From Acestrorhynchus altus (taxonomy: Eukaryota; Chordata; Actinopteri; Characiformes; Acestrorhynchidae): a DNA stretch of 64,000 nt. The notes under the pieces were generated by a model that searched no databases, was not told the DNA's origin, and was given only the letters and a program-made list of their open reading frames with translations. The position numbers were made by a program, and so were the translations under genes. The stretch is from NCBI GenBank assembly GCA_034509495.1, contig CM067522.1, positions 7,377,916 to 7,441,915 of the forward strand. The letters are read 5' to 3'. Below, in pieces: positions 48,593 through 61,550 of the stretch (the stretch's first letter is position 1; every line of letters starts with the position of its first letter).

Positions 48593-51500
48593 AATATTAA
48601 AATACAGAATAGTGTATTTCAGTTCATGTTGAGTGTGAAGTGAACACCAGTAGAGAGGAATTCTGAGAGAATTATATTACACTAGGCTCAAGTACAATGT
48701 GGTAATTTATACAGTACTATCAACATCAAAATTCCTCACTTCTCTGCAAGGCTTCTCTGAGAGAGAGATTCTTTAAAGGTTAAAAACCTGGGCTGAATTT
48801 AAAAGAGGGGATTTTACAAAGAGAGGAGCAGTCTGATAGAGACTCCTCGGTTACTTAAGAATACAAGACAGGTACAAAAAAGATAGACTTTAAAGAAAAG
48901 AAGGTTCTGAAATGCAAAGTGGCAATATGACAATATGAATTCTATAGCATGCCGTTTAGGTGACAATGCTGTATAAAGTGCTCTTTTAACTGACATTTAT
49001 CTCTGTTCATTTTTCCCCCTCGTCTTAGATTCCTTTGGCTCTTTTTTGCCCTTGTGGACCAGAGGACAATGCTTTAAGTCAGCTGTGCTCTGGGCTAATG
49101 GCAAGAGGGAGTGATGTTAGCAGTGCACCTACAACAGCCTTTAACAACGAACCCACTAGCTGTCATTAAATATCCGTCATTAAATGGCTGACCATCACAG
49201 TGAGAAACAGCATGCCTTTGAGCCATTCGTGCAGCTATGCCCACCAATGACATCAAATCCCTCTTCAGTGAGTAGTTAGTTATAATGTAAAGATAAGGGG
49301 CTCTGTGTAGTGATTCATCTGCCTTTATGTTTGCACTTCTCTGACCTCAAAATGAAAACACCACAAATAAAAAAAGGTGAAGATACTTTAAGAAAACCCT
49401 GCTGCTGGGTATGCCATGACCTCTTTATCATCAGTGTGATAAAACCGCTTTGAGAACAGGCCAGAAAAGGAATGTCACTGATGAAGGTTTTCTTAAGTCT
49501 GTATGTTGAGTAATGGACTGGGTCAGCCTCACTCTAGTCCTCATCTGCAAGACAAATGGCTTTTTGATATTAATTGATAGTGTCATCAGTGTCATACAAT
49601 CCATTTGTTTAATCAACATCAGTTCCTAGTTGTCACAGTTTGAAGTTGTCAAGTATTATCATTGTTTTATTGGTATTTTATCTGATACCAAGAAAAACGT
49701 CATTGTAGCTGGCCTATTGGAATGTATCTCCCACATACACAGGGGGCATGTTACCATGTCACATCCCATTAGAAGTTTTTATTTTTAAAACACACACACA
49801 CACACTATAATTAAAAATATATTCCCTATATAACCAAGGCAGTATCAGAATTGTGTGATATATTATCAGTGAGTAATCCAGCACTAATCCAAAATTTCAG
49901 AAAAAAAAGAGAAGGGGAAAGGGGAAATGACACACAGAAATAACAAAAGTAATAAAGTCATTCTAATCAACCACCATCTCAGAAGCTCAGGAGCTCTACA
50001 TCAGGCGCCACAAGACCCCAAACAGTGATGTCTGTTTTCCTAGTCCAACACCTGTCCAAGCCTTCTTGGCTCTTCCAGAACCATCATGTGCCCTTCTTAT
50101 TCACAACCATTGGCTGTTTGAATCATTGGCTCTTTATGGCTGTCCCTTTACATGGCCTGTAAGTCCAAATTTAGCCACCACAGTTGTGTCAGACCTCACT
50201 TCACCTATCCTGAACACTCTAATATATGTCTGTGCATCTCAAAATCGTCTTTATCAAAAGCTCCATCAGCTTCATCTTCAAGTGGAATGGATAGAGCTAT
50301 AAAGGGAGTGCCTGTTCCATATTTGTTTAAAAGGTTTTTTTTTTATTATAATAGACATTATTTGGTAATCAAGATGTATCATTTGCACATACTCATGGAA
50401 TACTTAATTGCGGTATGTCATGACGCTTGATCTCTGCCTTAAGTTTGCACAAAAGTAAATTTCTTTACTTGTAATATCAGACATAACTCTAGGGGAACAC
50501 ATTGTAATAATTACATCATGAACAGCTGTGTCGCAGCATGAGTGCTAATGAAAATGATGTCTTTGGGGCTTATGGATATATAATACGAATGGCCTGTTCA
50601 TGGATAGAATATGGTATGACAGCTTTGTAACTCAGAATCAAGGGAAACAGTGGGAGAAACATTGCTCTAATGGGAGAAAGTTACATAATCCAATTACTTC
50701 GATGTTGCTTTTATTACTTTACACACAATATATGCCATTTGACAGTGTCTTGACTTGAATAAGTGGTTTTAGGAATAAACTTGCTGTATGTTCAGGGAGG
50801 TTTAGCTTGGGTTGGCATGGTAACCCTCTGTCACTGATTTACCAAGGGAGCCTTGGTGACATGAATTAAAATATATTTTCTTTTCCACAAAAAGAGTCAT
50901 TTAAGTTTTCACTGGCCAACAAGGAAAGCTAAACTTAACTACCCTGTATGGCCTAAATAGCCAACTCTAGCCTGTAGGCCTCACTTTGGAAAGCCAAACT
51001 TGATACTGTCAGCTAGATAAGTTAGGAGGTAGATTAGAGTTCCTTTAGTGTAAACATTATGCAGATACTGTGGGGAGAATGTTCCATGTGTCATCCATTG
51101 AATGGTTCTTTTTGTTGTTGATCACTAAACAAATTTAGTCTCCAAATTTAGCACAGTATCTAACAACAAGAAAAATGGCCAAGCTTATTCAGTGATAAAC
51201 ACTGTGCTTCCTTTGCTCAAAAACAACTGCAGCGGAACCAAGCGGAACACTAAGCCACTAATTAAAGGACCTCACAAAGCCCTCTCAGACCTTCTGTCAT
51301 CTTCCGCATGATTTTTCTCCCTCTACTCACCCTTAACCCCCATCCTTTCTCCAACCACCACTGTCAGGTCCTTTCACCACTGCGATAACAAACGGAGCAG
51401 GCCGCACGTTCTGTCGATTCAGCTGTCAGAAAGCAGGCAGGGGGCGCCATAACGAGTAGGTAATTAAACAAGGCTGACTTTAGGTACTCGGGAGAGATAA

Positions 51501-52069
51501 AATGGTGAAGATGAGGCCGTGGGGAGGGAGAAAGGCAGCGGGATGAGCTGGGGCAAGTAGGGAAGTAGCCACACGCTGCTGCTTCGCGATCAATACCTAA
51601 GTGCTGTACTAGCCATGACAACTCTAATTAGGCCCAGTACAAACCAGGGAGCTGATGTGTGGCGGATCTCCAAAGGCCTTAGCAGAACTTAGTCTCAAGG
51701 GTCATCCTTGATGTGCTGTAAGCCTGCAAGGATGACCATTCGAGGAAGTTTGTTGCACTGTAATTTTGATGTAGTGTTATAGACTGTTGGTACTTCAACA
51801 CTGCTGGAGGTTCAGCAAAAATAGGCACACAGTTTTCCTGTTTTTATCCCAAAAGTATTGGGTTTTTAAATATTGCTAAAAGATAATGTAGCTTTGAAGT
51901 GTCAGTATCATCCATACTGCATGCCATAAATGTTCATGTTAACTATTGCATTACTTCATATTTCATGTTAGTTAGCATGAAATCTGAATTTTGGCTGCAC
52001 ACCTGATTTAACTAGCGTTTTCTGATCAATCAACCAGCTACAGGTTATGGTTTGTGTTTAGCATGCAAG
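48593..52069. other. Intronic DNA, mostly unique
   Basis: No exon recognised over about 3.5 kb. The stretch 51200-51700 is richer in G+C, repeat-free, and includes a CTCF-like site. A short CA run lies at 49791-49806. Confidence 0.4.
51433..51449 (+). promoter_or_regulatory. CTCF-like motif
   Basis: GCAGGCAGGGGGCGCCA contains the strong core CAGGGGGCGCC typical of CTCF sites. Motif match only. Confidence 0.35.
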
Positions 52070-52096
52070 TGCGGATCTCAGGATCTAAGTGTTAAA
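52070..52096 (+). repeat. Possible TTAA-end element right-end fragment
   Basis: GTGCGGATCTCAGGATCTAA followed by GTGTTAA resembles the family's right end. It is very short, so it may be chance. Confidence 0.3.
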
Positions 52097-52719
52097 GTCT
52101 TTTGCCGAGATGTTGTGTTTTCTATAAAGCTCAATTATAATCCAAATACAACATATTTCCATCAAAACTGTAAAGGTAAAATTCTTTCATGCTAGCCTTA
52201 GGTATTAAGTTAGCTATTCATTTTTATCTGCTTTGAACATTTTTTTTTCTCCCCTTTGCACCCTCATCAGAATGAAGATATCAGCCTGAGCTTTCAGACT
52301 CTAATTCCTCTCATATGCTCATGGTGGGACCAGCCGCTGTATGTATGAATGAATGTCTGTAATAGGAGACAGTGAAGCAATGATAGAAAACCCATGCCTC
52401 AATTAAAGTCTCCAACCCAATTTGCAGGCTTGTTTGTTTAGACAAGTGCAAGAGCAACCAGATTTATGCCATTAATTTGCATAATATCAGATCCAAGGGA
52501 TGAACACATCAACAAAGCTAATCAAGTCGTGAGCTGTGAGATGAGAGACATGAAGACAGTAATGGCTGTGGTTATCTTTTTTGGTGGTGATTTGCAAAGG
52601 TCTGTTTGAATCAACCTGCTTCTGTGACTTCCTATATGAGTATGCAGCTCATAACCGTGTGTTAATGCTGACATTAGATTTGGGGTTGAGGAGGGCTTCA
52701 TTAATAATATGAATTAATG

Positions 52720-53106
52720 AATGAAATTACATTTAATAGCGGCTTTCTAGATACCCAAGGACGCTTTACAATCAGCACTCTTCACAGTCACACTCAGCAC
52801 TCAAATAACACACCGGCTGTTGTGGCAGCCAATCATGCACAGTGTACTCTGCATTGAGCACTAGGGATTTGTGCCAATCCATAGACGGGCATGCAGACAT
52901 AAATTCACTCACATGCACACTCATTCACACAGCACGGCAATTTAGAGGAGCCAGCTCACCTGATCGCCGTGATTTTGGAATGTGGGAGGAAACCAGAGTC
53001 CCTGGAGGAAACCCACACAGAGAACATGGAAACTCGATCAAGATCGGGCTTCGAAACCAAGAGCCCTGCTTTGGGAGGTGACTAACCACCAAGACACTGT
53101 CCTGCC
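52720..53106 (-). mobile_element. Common fish SINE-like repeat
   Basis: GGAATGTGGGAGGAAACCAG, GGAGGAAACCCACACAGAGA and the closing GACTAACCACCAAGACACTG read in reverse as a tRNA-like head (box near 53047-53058, TTCGAAACC) and body of a widespread fish SINE. Confidence 0.7.
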
Positions 53107-53558
53107 AAAATAATGTGCTCTATGTATGTAATGTACTTAAAGCAACTTCTACATTTTAGCTGTAGCCTGTCTGCTGACCATGGTCCTGAAAACACTCTCA
53201 GGCATCTCCAGCCATTTTATTGGATCACAGTTGAATTAGGCCTGTCCGTGTTATAAGCCAGGTGTAAACACCCTTAGGGGCTCACTGTGGTCTGATTGCT
53301 CAAACCATATTCAGAGGTGGTCAGAGACAGATCTTGGAATGTGTTTTTATGTCTGTTCACTAGTACTGACTGGATGATTTATTGCCTGCTTTAAATGGTT
53401 AAGGACTACATTTAACATAATGCCTTCTTTGGTTACAAATAGATCAGAGATGCTTACAAGAAACACATTAATCGAATGCAGGGGTGTCCAAATCATATCC
53501 ACAAAGGGATGGTGTGGCTGCAGGTTTTCATTACAAACAAGTTAATGATTCTACTTGT
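53107..53558. other. Unique intronic DNA
   Basis: GGGGTGTCCAAATCATATCC at 53483 resembles one arm of a small fish MITE. Nothing else recognised. Confidence 0.35.
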
Positions 53559-54268
53559 TTAACCTTTAGAAGCCTAAGGCAATATTGTGGGATGTTTTTG
53601 TAGTTTGATGCACTTTTATTCACCAGAAACTTATAGAAGTATTTATAGGAGACAGACACACATGCCATATATTGTTAGTTCCAGGAGATCCTAGGTTACT
53701 CAATTTTTATTTATTCTTTGTTAATAAGGACAAAAAAAACCTTTTCATCTCAAAATCTGAAATTTCAATGAGTTATGTGTAATTATTAGAACAACAAGGA
53801 AACCAAACCAAATTAAATCAAACAAAACAAAACAAAACAAAACAAAACACAAAATCCAACATGAATGTCCTTTACTGTTTTTATTAATTTGTGTATGTGT
53901 CAGTATTATCCTTTCTCAAGACTTTTATTCTGCCTGGTGTAAACACCCTCATGGGCTGCCCTGCCCACTTTTGCTGATCAGTCAGAGTCTGCATGCAGTA
54001 TGAAATCATACACATGGGCAGAGTAGTAAACATGCACTGAATGGCTGCTTTGGCATTTAAACTGGGATTTATTTCAGTTAGAAATTAGTGAATTTGAGCT
54101 GTTTTCTGAATTGGAATAATCACTTATAATTCATTACACAATAAGTAAAAAAAGCTATGTCTTGTAGTTTGTTTTGATATGTGTATCATGTCTTTAGGCT
54201 ACTCTGATCCTGAGTTATGAAGCCTAGTAAATAGCATCTATCTGCCCAAAATGTATGGTGCTAAGTAC
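53559..54268 (+). mobile_element. TTAA-end element, copy 8
   Basis: An intact left end TTAACCTTTAGAAGCCTAAG at 53559, the TAGTTTGATGCACTTTTATT block, an AAAC repeat (about 53820-53848), CAAGACTTTTATTCTG and GTGTATCATGTCTTTAGGCT. The right end has decayed to GGTGCTAAGTA. This is the clearest left end in the window. Confidence 0.8.
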
Positions 54269-54720
54269 TTTGTCAAAGACATCAAACAATAGTTCAGGTG
54301 ACTTGACCTGCTTTGTTGGTTTGAAAACCTGTAGCTACAACAGCCCTTTTGCAGATAAGATTGGATATTCTAAACGTACTGTTCTAAACAGTATGGAGGT
54401 AATAATACCTTTTATATACCGTTTATATGCTTTTATTATATATTATATTTTATTTAGCGGCATTTTAAGTAGTAAGAAATGTGAGCATGTCCTAACATTT
54501 TCTTCATAACTGCATTTCTATGTATTACAAATGCTTTTTAAAGACATTTCATCACTTCTATTATATTACCTTCATTTCACAAGATTGTTTAAAAGGATTA
54601 AGTTGGGGAGTGGCTGGGGGCTGAAAGCATGGGACCAAAGAAGAGAAGTTTAAATAAAATTAAAGAATAAAATTCAGAAAATTTCCCAGATACTAAATGT
54701 CATGTAAATGCATATGTTCA

Positions 54721-54724
<4 letters not shown>
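54269..54724. other. A+T-rich intronic DNA
   Basis: Nothing recognised. Confidence 0.35.
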
Positions 54725-54766
<42 letters not shown>

Positions 54767-54780
54767 CTCTCTCTCTCTCT
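54725..54780. repeat. (CT)n microsatellite
   Basis: About 56 bases of CT with one G interruption. Confidence 0.95.
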
Positions 54781-55898
54781 AGTTCTATTTGTTTTTATGT
54801 TGGAAATCTCATTTGGAATTATACTTTATGGGATTGTGTTTGTATCCCTTTAACAGACTTGTTTGAGACTATTAAAGGTAGCCCCACCTATGGGGTAAAT
54901 TATGACATTTTCACACATGTATCATTAAATTGGTTATTTATTCATAATTTGGTTGATGAGAGTTACAAAGCTTGCATTTTTATTTGGAGCACAAATGTAC
55001 AACTTAATTGTATGAAATATTAATATTGCTCAAATATTAGAAAAGATTAGCAAATAAACAAAGCAAAACAAGTGGAAGGTTGTGACTCCTCTCCCCTGGT
55101 AATGAAAGAAGAAACAAAGCTTACTTGAATACTAAAGCTCTGAGATTTCAAAGTCAGAGACAACGCATCAGCTGCTTCTCTTGTTGATTTGATCAGGAGC
55201 ATCCACAGAGGGCCAAGCACTTCACCAAAGAACTCAGTGGCAGAGCCAGGGTCAGACCCGAGACAGACAAGCATCGCATTAATACACCATAACATGTATG
55301 GACGCAGCACTAATTGGGTCATAACAGACTGCTGTTTGCTCTGCCATGGATAATGAAGCCAGGCTTTGGAGCATGTCTTGCCAGCCAGCAGTGCATGAGG
55401 CACGGAAGAAGTTTGTCCACGGGGGGAAAAACGAAGGAGCTAGCCGCCCCCCGTGTCTGATCTGAGAGCTTAGTGTAACATGCCGGCTGTGATGCCGTTT
55501 TGCACTTGTTGAACGACTCTGATCTGACGAGCGTGAAATAAATGCAGAACCCCTTCCACAACCAGCAGCGCCACCTTTGTTGTAAAATCTTAAAGGAATA
55601 CTCTTCGACATCTGTAGCACACACTGGATTACCATGGACAGCAATTTATAATGTGTTTCCCAATCTCTATAAAAAACAGAAACTGCTTAAAAAAGAGATG
55701 AACAAGCCCTGTTCAACTGTTTATTGTAGTTGTACATCTTCAAAATGGTTGTTCTTTATTGAGCCATGAATAGTGAAAGAGGTGACACTTAAGTAACACT
55801 CAAGAAGAATCATTTGACCAGCAGGGAGCTATTTAGACCTTCACATTGTTCTCTATGAAGCCAAATATTTTGTATATGATTCTTTAATAAGGAAAATT
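54781..55898. other. Intronic DNA with a G+C-richer, repeat-free patch
   Basis: At 55050-55640 several overlapping minus-strand frames of 100-120 codons occur. None resembles a known protein, and no clear acceptor/donor pair brackets them. It may be conserved non-coding DNA or chance. Confidence 0.4.
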
Positions 55899-55986
55899 GT
55901 TATATATAGAAGTTATGTACTGCAATTAATGTTATATATAGAGTTATGTACTGTAATTAATGTTATATATAGAGTTATGTACTGCA
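55899..55986. repeat. 31-bp tandem repeat, three units
   Basis: Units beginning GTTATATATAGAGTTATGTA at 55899, 55931 and 55962. Confidence 0.9.
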
Positions 55987-56074
55987 ACAAGTCTTTTTTA
56001 GAGCTTTTTTTCTTAATGAATCACTTTTGTAAATAGGATACCTGAGTGTGTAGAACCTTTCAAATCAAAAGGTT

Positions 56075-56285
56075 ATATACAGTGATAAACCATAACGTTA
56101 TGACCACCTCTTTGTTTCTGCATTCACTGTCCATTTTATCAACTCCTCTTGCCATACAGGAGCACTTAGTAGGTTTATCATTTCTAATCGGCTAATGGAG
56201 TAGACAGGTTGACGGTGCACAGCACACTAACACACCACCATGTCAGTGTCACTACAGTGCTGAGAATGCTCTGTGGGGTCCTATA
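56075..56285. mobile_element. Partial fold-back element
   Basis: ATAACGTTATGACCACCTCT is the outer end, followed by CACTGTCCATTTTATCAACT and then CACCACCATGTCAGTGTCAC in the direction of the opposite arm. It is a deleted relative of the 12.8-kb element. Confidence 0.65.
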
Positions 56286-57419
56286 TATAAATGATCACAT
56301 AGAACCTTTCTTAATAAATGTAAAATATTACTTATCCAGCCATCAACACCATGAGATTAACCTTTGCATGGTATACACCTTTATATAATCAAACATTTAC
56401 AATATGTTTTCCACCAACATGAAGGCAGTCAGATAAAGAGATATTTAAACATCCATGTTATCATGTTATCTTTTTTCCAGTTTCTTTCTAAAATACAGAC
56501 ATGGTTCTTTAGGGAACCAGATACATCTACAGCCAAAATAAAAGGTTCTAAATTGTATGTAAGGTTAAAATGTTCATTGCCTTAAAGAGTGGTGAGAACT
56601 TAATGGTTCTTTAAACCATTGCCTAAAGAGTACTTGTAGAACCCTTTTTGAAAGGGTGTGTAGTATTGCTCAAAGAACCTTTTGTGGCAGCTTTTTATAT
56701 GTGGTTAAATTTCTATTTGAAAATACAGCTATTATTGAAAAGCAGTAATGGGGCCAAAACTGGAGGAATAATTTAATTTTACTTACCTAATGTTAACCAT
56801 TGCCACCTACTAACTGTCAGTGTTTTTTAACTATAGATTTTTGTACATTATGTTTTTATCCACTGGTTCTATTATGTACGAGTGTTTTCAGTGAGGTGCT
56901 TTCTGTTTTGTCCTATACTGCAGTGAAATCATTATAAACCATATGCTGTTCCTGCAGCAGAAAATGCTGGCGTGTTCCTTTAAAGTAAAAAGGAGGAGGC
57001 AGAAAAGCAGCCCCTTGATCTTTAATTAGCCTCGAGACACTGCATGGGGTCAAATCTGGTGTCAGTCTGAGGGTTCTTTTAGTGTGATGAAGACTGCATA
57101 GACATGAGCATGGTTGAGGTTTAATATATGAACATAAGGATGGGGAGAAGCAGTGGGGCAGCCCTCAGGGTCCGTGGGGACTAGAGCTAAGCAGTCTTAA
57201 TATGGAGCCGGGCTAAGCAGCATAAATAAATGCTTCATCATCAGAATTCCTGGCCACAGCTGGTGTCAGCTCTACCAGGGTCCAGACATGCTTAGTGTAG
57301 GTGTGAACTAGCACACTGCAAACTAGTGGACCAAATACACTAGCATATATATATATATATATATCAGCGTGGTTTCCATTACTCCATAGATTGTGGCATT
57401 ATGTTCCACCTTCCACCAT
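56286..57419. other. Intronic DNA with AGAACC-type repeat traces and an AT array
   Basis: GTACTTGTAGAACCCTTTTT and CAAAGAACCTTTTG at 56627-56685 belong to the fold-back repeat seen at 35.4 kb. An AT array lies at 57342-57364. No exon. Confidence 0.4.
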
Positions 57420-57950
57420 TCCAGCTTAATTAAATCCCAATGGAGCCTCCAGTGCATGTTTACTGCCCTGTCCACATGCACATACTTAACCTGTATGCAG
57501 ACTCTGATGACTGATCAGCAGAGGGGGTGCAGCTGATGACATCACTGACCAAGATGTTGGGTTATTAAGGAAAAAAAGGGAGGGGCTGTTTGCTCTCTTT
57601 TTTTTTTTTTGCTGACATGATATTTCAGAATAAAAGTCCTGAGATGGAATATTACTGATACATAAACAATAAAGGATATTTAAGTTGATTTTTTCTGGAT
57701 TACTCTCAAGTATTTTGAAGAACTTATTATTATAAGTTTCCTTGTCAATCGAATCCTCTCAAATAACCTTTCAAACCTTTTGCATGTTCAGGTCAAAAAC
57801 ACTCTGGATGTTCAATATCCAACAGAATTTCTGAGATAAAAAAATGGATTTTAGTTCTTATAACCAAAACACATTCAAATTCATATACATTCTCTTACTG
57901 TTTTACTACAAAAACATCCCACAAAACTGGCCTATGGTTCTAAAAGTTAA
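57420..57950 (-). mobile_element. TTAA-end element, copy 9
   Basis: The left end in reverse is CCTATGGTTCTAAAAGTTAA, with intact TTAA at 57947-57950, preceded by ACATCCCACAAAACTGG. The core ATGTTGGGTTATTAAGG and GGGGCTGTTTGCTCTCTTTT are present. The right-end part is lost near 57420. Confidence 0.75.
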
Positions 57951-59028
57951 GTAATGTTTTTGTCAAAATTGTACATTTGATCAAACATATTCAGAACTAA
58001 AAAATGAGTCAGGAGCATTGTAACTAAAAGTTTAGTTAACTTAACAAAAAACATTTTTTACATCATATGTGAGGATGATCTATGATCACATTAATGGTGC
58101 TGAATCCCCCTGTGAAAAATGCTCCCAACACTGTGAAATAACAGCAATCTCATAATGTCTTTGAAACACAAATGTGGTGCTACTGAAGTGGACAAAAAGG
58201 ACTGTTTTCAAAGTCGAAAATGATTCTGATGGGTACCATAGCAGATAATGCATCACTTTTCCATTTTATGATCAGGATACACAAAGTAATTTGAGGTTCA
58301 AAAATGTGACAAAAAACAGGCTCATATTTATAATTGGGCCGGAATGATTTTGAGGCACAAGATAGGCACCAATGAAAAAGTGTAAAAATTGGCTCGGTCC
58401 ACTTTTCTTTTGAAAGTGAATACTTCTCTCAGGCAAGAATATGTGTAAGAGTCCTTAACTAAACATGAATCAGATCCAAAATGAGCTAGCTTTTACATGA
58501 CTCAGGTAATGAGTTAATGATCCCAATTTTTGCACTCCTTATTCATAACCCTTCTGCTTATCGATGAAGAATATGTTCATGCTTATCCATGAATAAAATG
58601 GAACGGGAAAAAAGGAGATGGAGAGGGCAAAAACCAGGCTGTGGTGACATGCTTTAGACATATGCACTCCTTGAGGTTTGAAGTGAGAGGGGAGGGCACC
58701 GTGACTTTCCTAATAACCCTACAGTGCATCAGCAGTTGTGGTCTGAGTTATTACCTGTCAAAGACCCCTACCCCCCTCCAGGTTAGAGCAGCACTCCTTT
58801 GGGATTGCTTAGCTGTCTGAGGCAGGAGGAGCAAAAAAAAAACAAAAAACACTCTATCCACAGTGTTCCTCTTGAAGATTGGGTGTGGATGATATCATTG
58901 CTGTCATAAGCAAACCTTTTATATGAAAAAATGATAGTATAAAATGAAAAACAGCCTGGAATTCACTGCTTTTGGGAATTCACTGCTTTTGGGATGTCAC
59001 ATAAAGCAATGCATTTGCGTACACATTA
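57951..59028. other. Unique intronic DNA
   Basis: An 18-base block GGAATTCACTGCTTTTGG is tandemly duplicated at 58959-58994. No exon. Confidence 0.4.
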
Positions 59029-59230
59029 ATACATACACTATATGTCCCCATATTTGTGGACACCTCTTCTGATGAATGCATTCAGCTTGTTTTAGTTGCA
59101 CCCATTGCTGAAACAGATGTGCAAATGCACAAACACAGCTTGTAGAAGAGGCATGCCATCCTTCCCCAGGATACAACAGGAAGTGGCCTCTTTTTGAGGT
59201 GCTGGATTTCATAGGCACTGCTTTACACTT
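59029..59230 (+). mobile_element. Short MITE (relative of 14.6 kb)
   Basis: ATATTTGTGGACACCTCTTC, TTGCACCCATTGCTGAAACA and TGTGCAAATGCACAAACACA keep the middle that is missing from the copy at 14.6 kb. Confidence 0.6.
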
Positions 59231-59639
59231 ATTACACTCTGGACACCTCTGCACTAAGAATCTAGTAAGACAGCTTTAGCAGAGTGCAACCTCTAGTTCC
59301 TCAGCCAGTAACCCTGCTGTCATTAATGTCAAAACAGGCATAGAGGCAAGGCTCAGCCCTGATGGAGTCCAAAACCAGCACTGAACTAGCTTGAATTAAT
59401 ACAGAGAATACGCATGCAATTCTGCCACTAAGAATACAAAGAAAAATAGCTTCTAATCTTTAGTGGAATTGACAGCATTTCCCATAGGTCTGAGTGAAGA
59501 TTCTGTTTATGCTATAAGCCTTCTTTCTTCTCACCAAAACAAAATGACACAGTCCCTGAAAGGATCTTAACATAGTGCCTATTGTTTTACGAATCTTCTC
59601 TGAAGTCCTGGACTTGTTTAACTCTAAATTCATATTTCA
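59231..59639. other. Unique intronic DNA
   Basis: Nothing recognised. Confidence 0.35.
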
Positions 59640-59955
59640 CAGGCAGTTATGCTCTTTTCCAGGCTTCAAACCTTAGGATCAGACTAACCTATAAACATGA
59701 TACACATATCATAACAAACAAGACTTTTCTAATTACTGTGTGAAACATTATCAGTGCGTTTCCAGCTCAGAAAACAGCTAATATTCTCTCATTTCCATCT
59801 GAATCAAATCCCTGTTTACAGGAGCTTAAAGTGCATGTTTATTGCTCTGTTCATGTGTACATGCAGACTTTGAGTTATCAGAAAGAGGGGACATGGCTAA
59901 TGATATCACTGACCCATATATTGAGTTATAGAGGAAAATGAAAAAGAAATGCCTG
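59640..59955 (-). mobile_element. TTAA-end element, copy 10 (right half)
   Basis: CAGGCAGTTATGCTCTTTTC, AGGCTTCAAACCTTAGGATC, ATGATACACATATCATAACA and TATATTGAGTTATAGAGG follow the family in reverse. The left half is missing. Confidence 0.65.
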
Positions 59956-60540
59956 GTTTTTATTTCGCTCACAGTTTCTAAAATTCTACAGAAGCAGTTC
60001 ACATCTGTCTTGAAGATATAGTAGCAAAAATGAAATGTTCAGAAGTGGTTGTGATAATCATGGATTGAAGATGTGGGTTGTGGACACAGAAAAAAGGGAC
60101 ACAGAATGTTAAACATGACACTTTCTGGTCTCCAGCAGCCTACTGGGAAAGAGAAAGGTATAAATAGGTTGCCAGAAATAAAAACACACAGGTGCAAACC
60201 ATGACCTGCACAGCCTTCCGATTCATCCTGTCTTGTTATCCAGCCTGCAGGTGTGACTTGACCACTCCCACAGACAGTACCTCTACTGCCCAACTCCCCC
60301 GCTGTGAGAGAGGACATCATCCACCTTCTGAGCCTCTAGCTTGTGAACCAGTTCAAACTATAGATACCAGAATCAATACAAACAGGTGTAGTAGTACCAG
60401 TGATTTAGGACTTACCACTTGATGACCAGACACACTTAGTAGTGCTTTACAGTATCAGTTTCCTCCTTCATCACTTGGGATAAAATAGTTCCCAGCCCCT
60501 TGTTCAACACATGGTTTCAAGAGACGAAAGTTGAAGGGAG
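59956..60540. other. Intronic DNA, unassigned
   Basis: Short overlapping frames on both strands, none recognised. It may be the decayed flank of the pol relic that follows. Confidence 0.35.
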
Positions 60541-61200
60541 TCAGGTGAATGCAGCACTGGACACCCAAAAAAGAACAACCTTTACCCACTTTAAGACCAG
60601 TTGGTACTGCCCCATCCACTTGAGCATTTCTGGCATTTTAGTCAATAAGATAATGATGTCTGAATAATTAGGCACCAATCTGCATAGGCATTCAGCCAGC
60701 CACTGAAACCAGATCGACCTCACCCCCTTTTTGATCTTGGGTCTTGGCAGGTCACATTTCCTGCAGTCTTTTTAATTTTGCACCTGTCCCGCTGTCCATG
60801 ACTCAAGTGGAAGCCCAGATACCATGCCTTCACACATCAAACATCAAATGCTTGCTATAGGACTTCATGACAGCCCTTGATCTTGGTGTATAGAGAATAC
60901 TGGATTACTGGCATCCACCAGGAACCGTTTGTTAAAGTGACTTAAAGGGAGCAGTACCAAATCGAGATGCATTCTGAGCATAGCCATGGTTTCCTCTTGC
61001 ACCACACCTTCATGTATTTGGGTAAACAAGTAGACCATGCATAACCATGCCAGGAGCAAATCAGTGTGGTATTCTATGAGATTTCTACAGACAGTGGCAA
61101 AAACACCTGAAATGTCAGGTTGTAACTTGGCAACATGTGCTCCATGGATTGTTTGATAGTATATCTGGACCCCCCTGGATCTCAGAAACCACTGTTTCCA
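60541..61200 (-). pseudogene. Ty3/Gypsy-like retrotransposon pol fragment
   Basis: On the minus strand, YLGFHLSHG (about 60799-60826) lies before a LPRPKIKKGVRS-type segment and RLVPNYSD (about 60658-60681). This order matches the connection between the reverse-transcriptase thumb and RNase H in Ty3/Gypsy elements. The pieces lie in different frames with stops between them, so the copy is dead. No long terminal repeats were found. The family call rests on these short motifs. Confidence 0.5.
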
Positions 61201-61550
61201 GAATAACAGCTAAATCCCTCTAAGGTTTTAAAAGATTATATCGGGTATATCTGAAGACATATCTGTAGTTTATCTGCTTTATTTAATCATCTACCTAATA
61301 CTCAACCTCTCTAACGTTTGTGACCTTGAATAGCTCTTGTTGAATCATTTAGAGCATGACCTGAGGAGTAAAACAAGCACTTTATCTCCTGCTGTAATCC
61401 CTTGCTGCTGAGCACACATTGTAGGTGCAAGACTGATGTTTTGAAGCCTAGAGCAAATTCTCCTTTGTTAAGTGACCTAGTGTGTGGTTTGTGATGCCTG
61501 ACCATGCTCCCACATCCACAACGGTCACATAAACATGGCTTATGATTGTT
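61201..61550. other. Unassigned intronic DNA
   Basis: Nothing recognised; it may belong to the preceding retrotransposon. Confidence 0.3.

Noticed and set aside
49020..49078. Acceptor-like CCCCTCGTCTTAG followed by an open stretch
   Set aside because: The encoded peptide resembles no family member and no paired donor in frame is convincing.
53820..53848. Regular AAAC repeats considered as a possible CRISPR-like array
   Set aside because: A simple microsatellite with no spacers, in a vertebrate genome.
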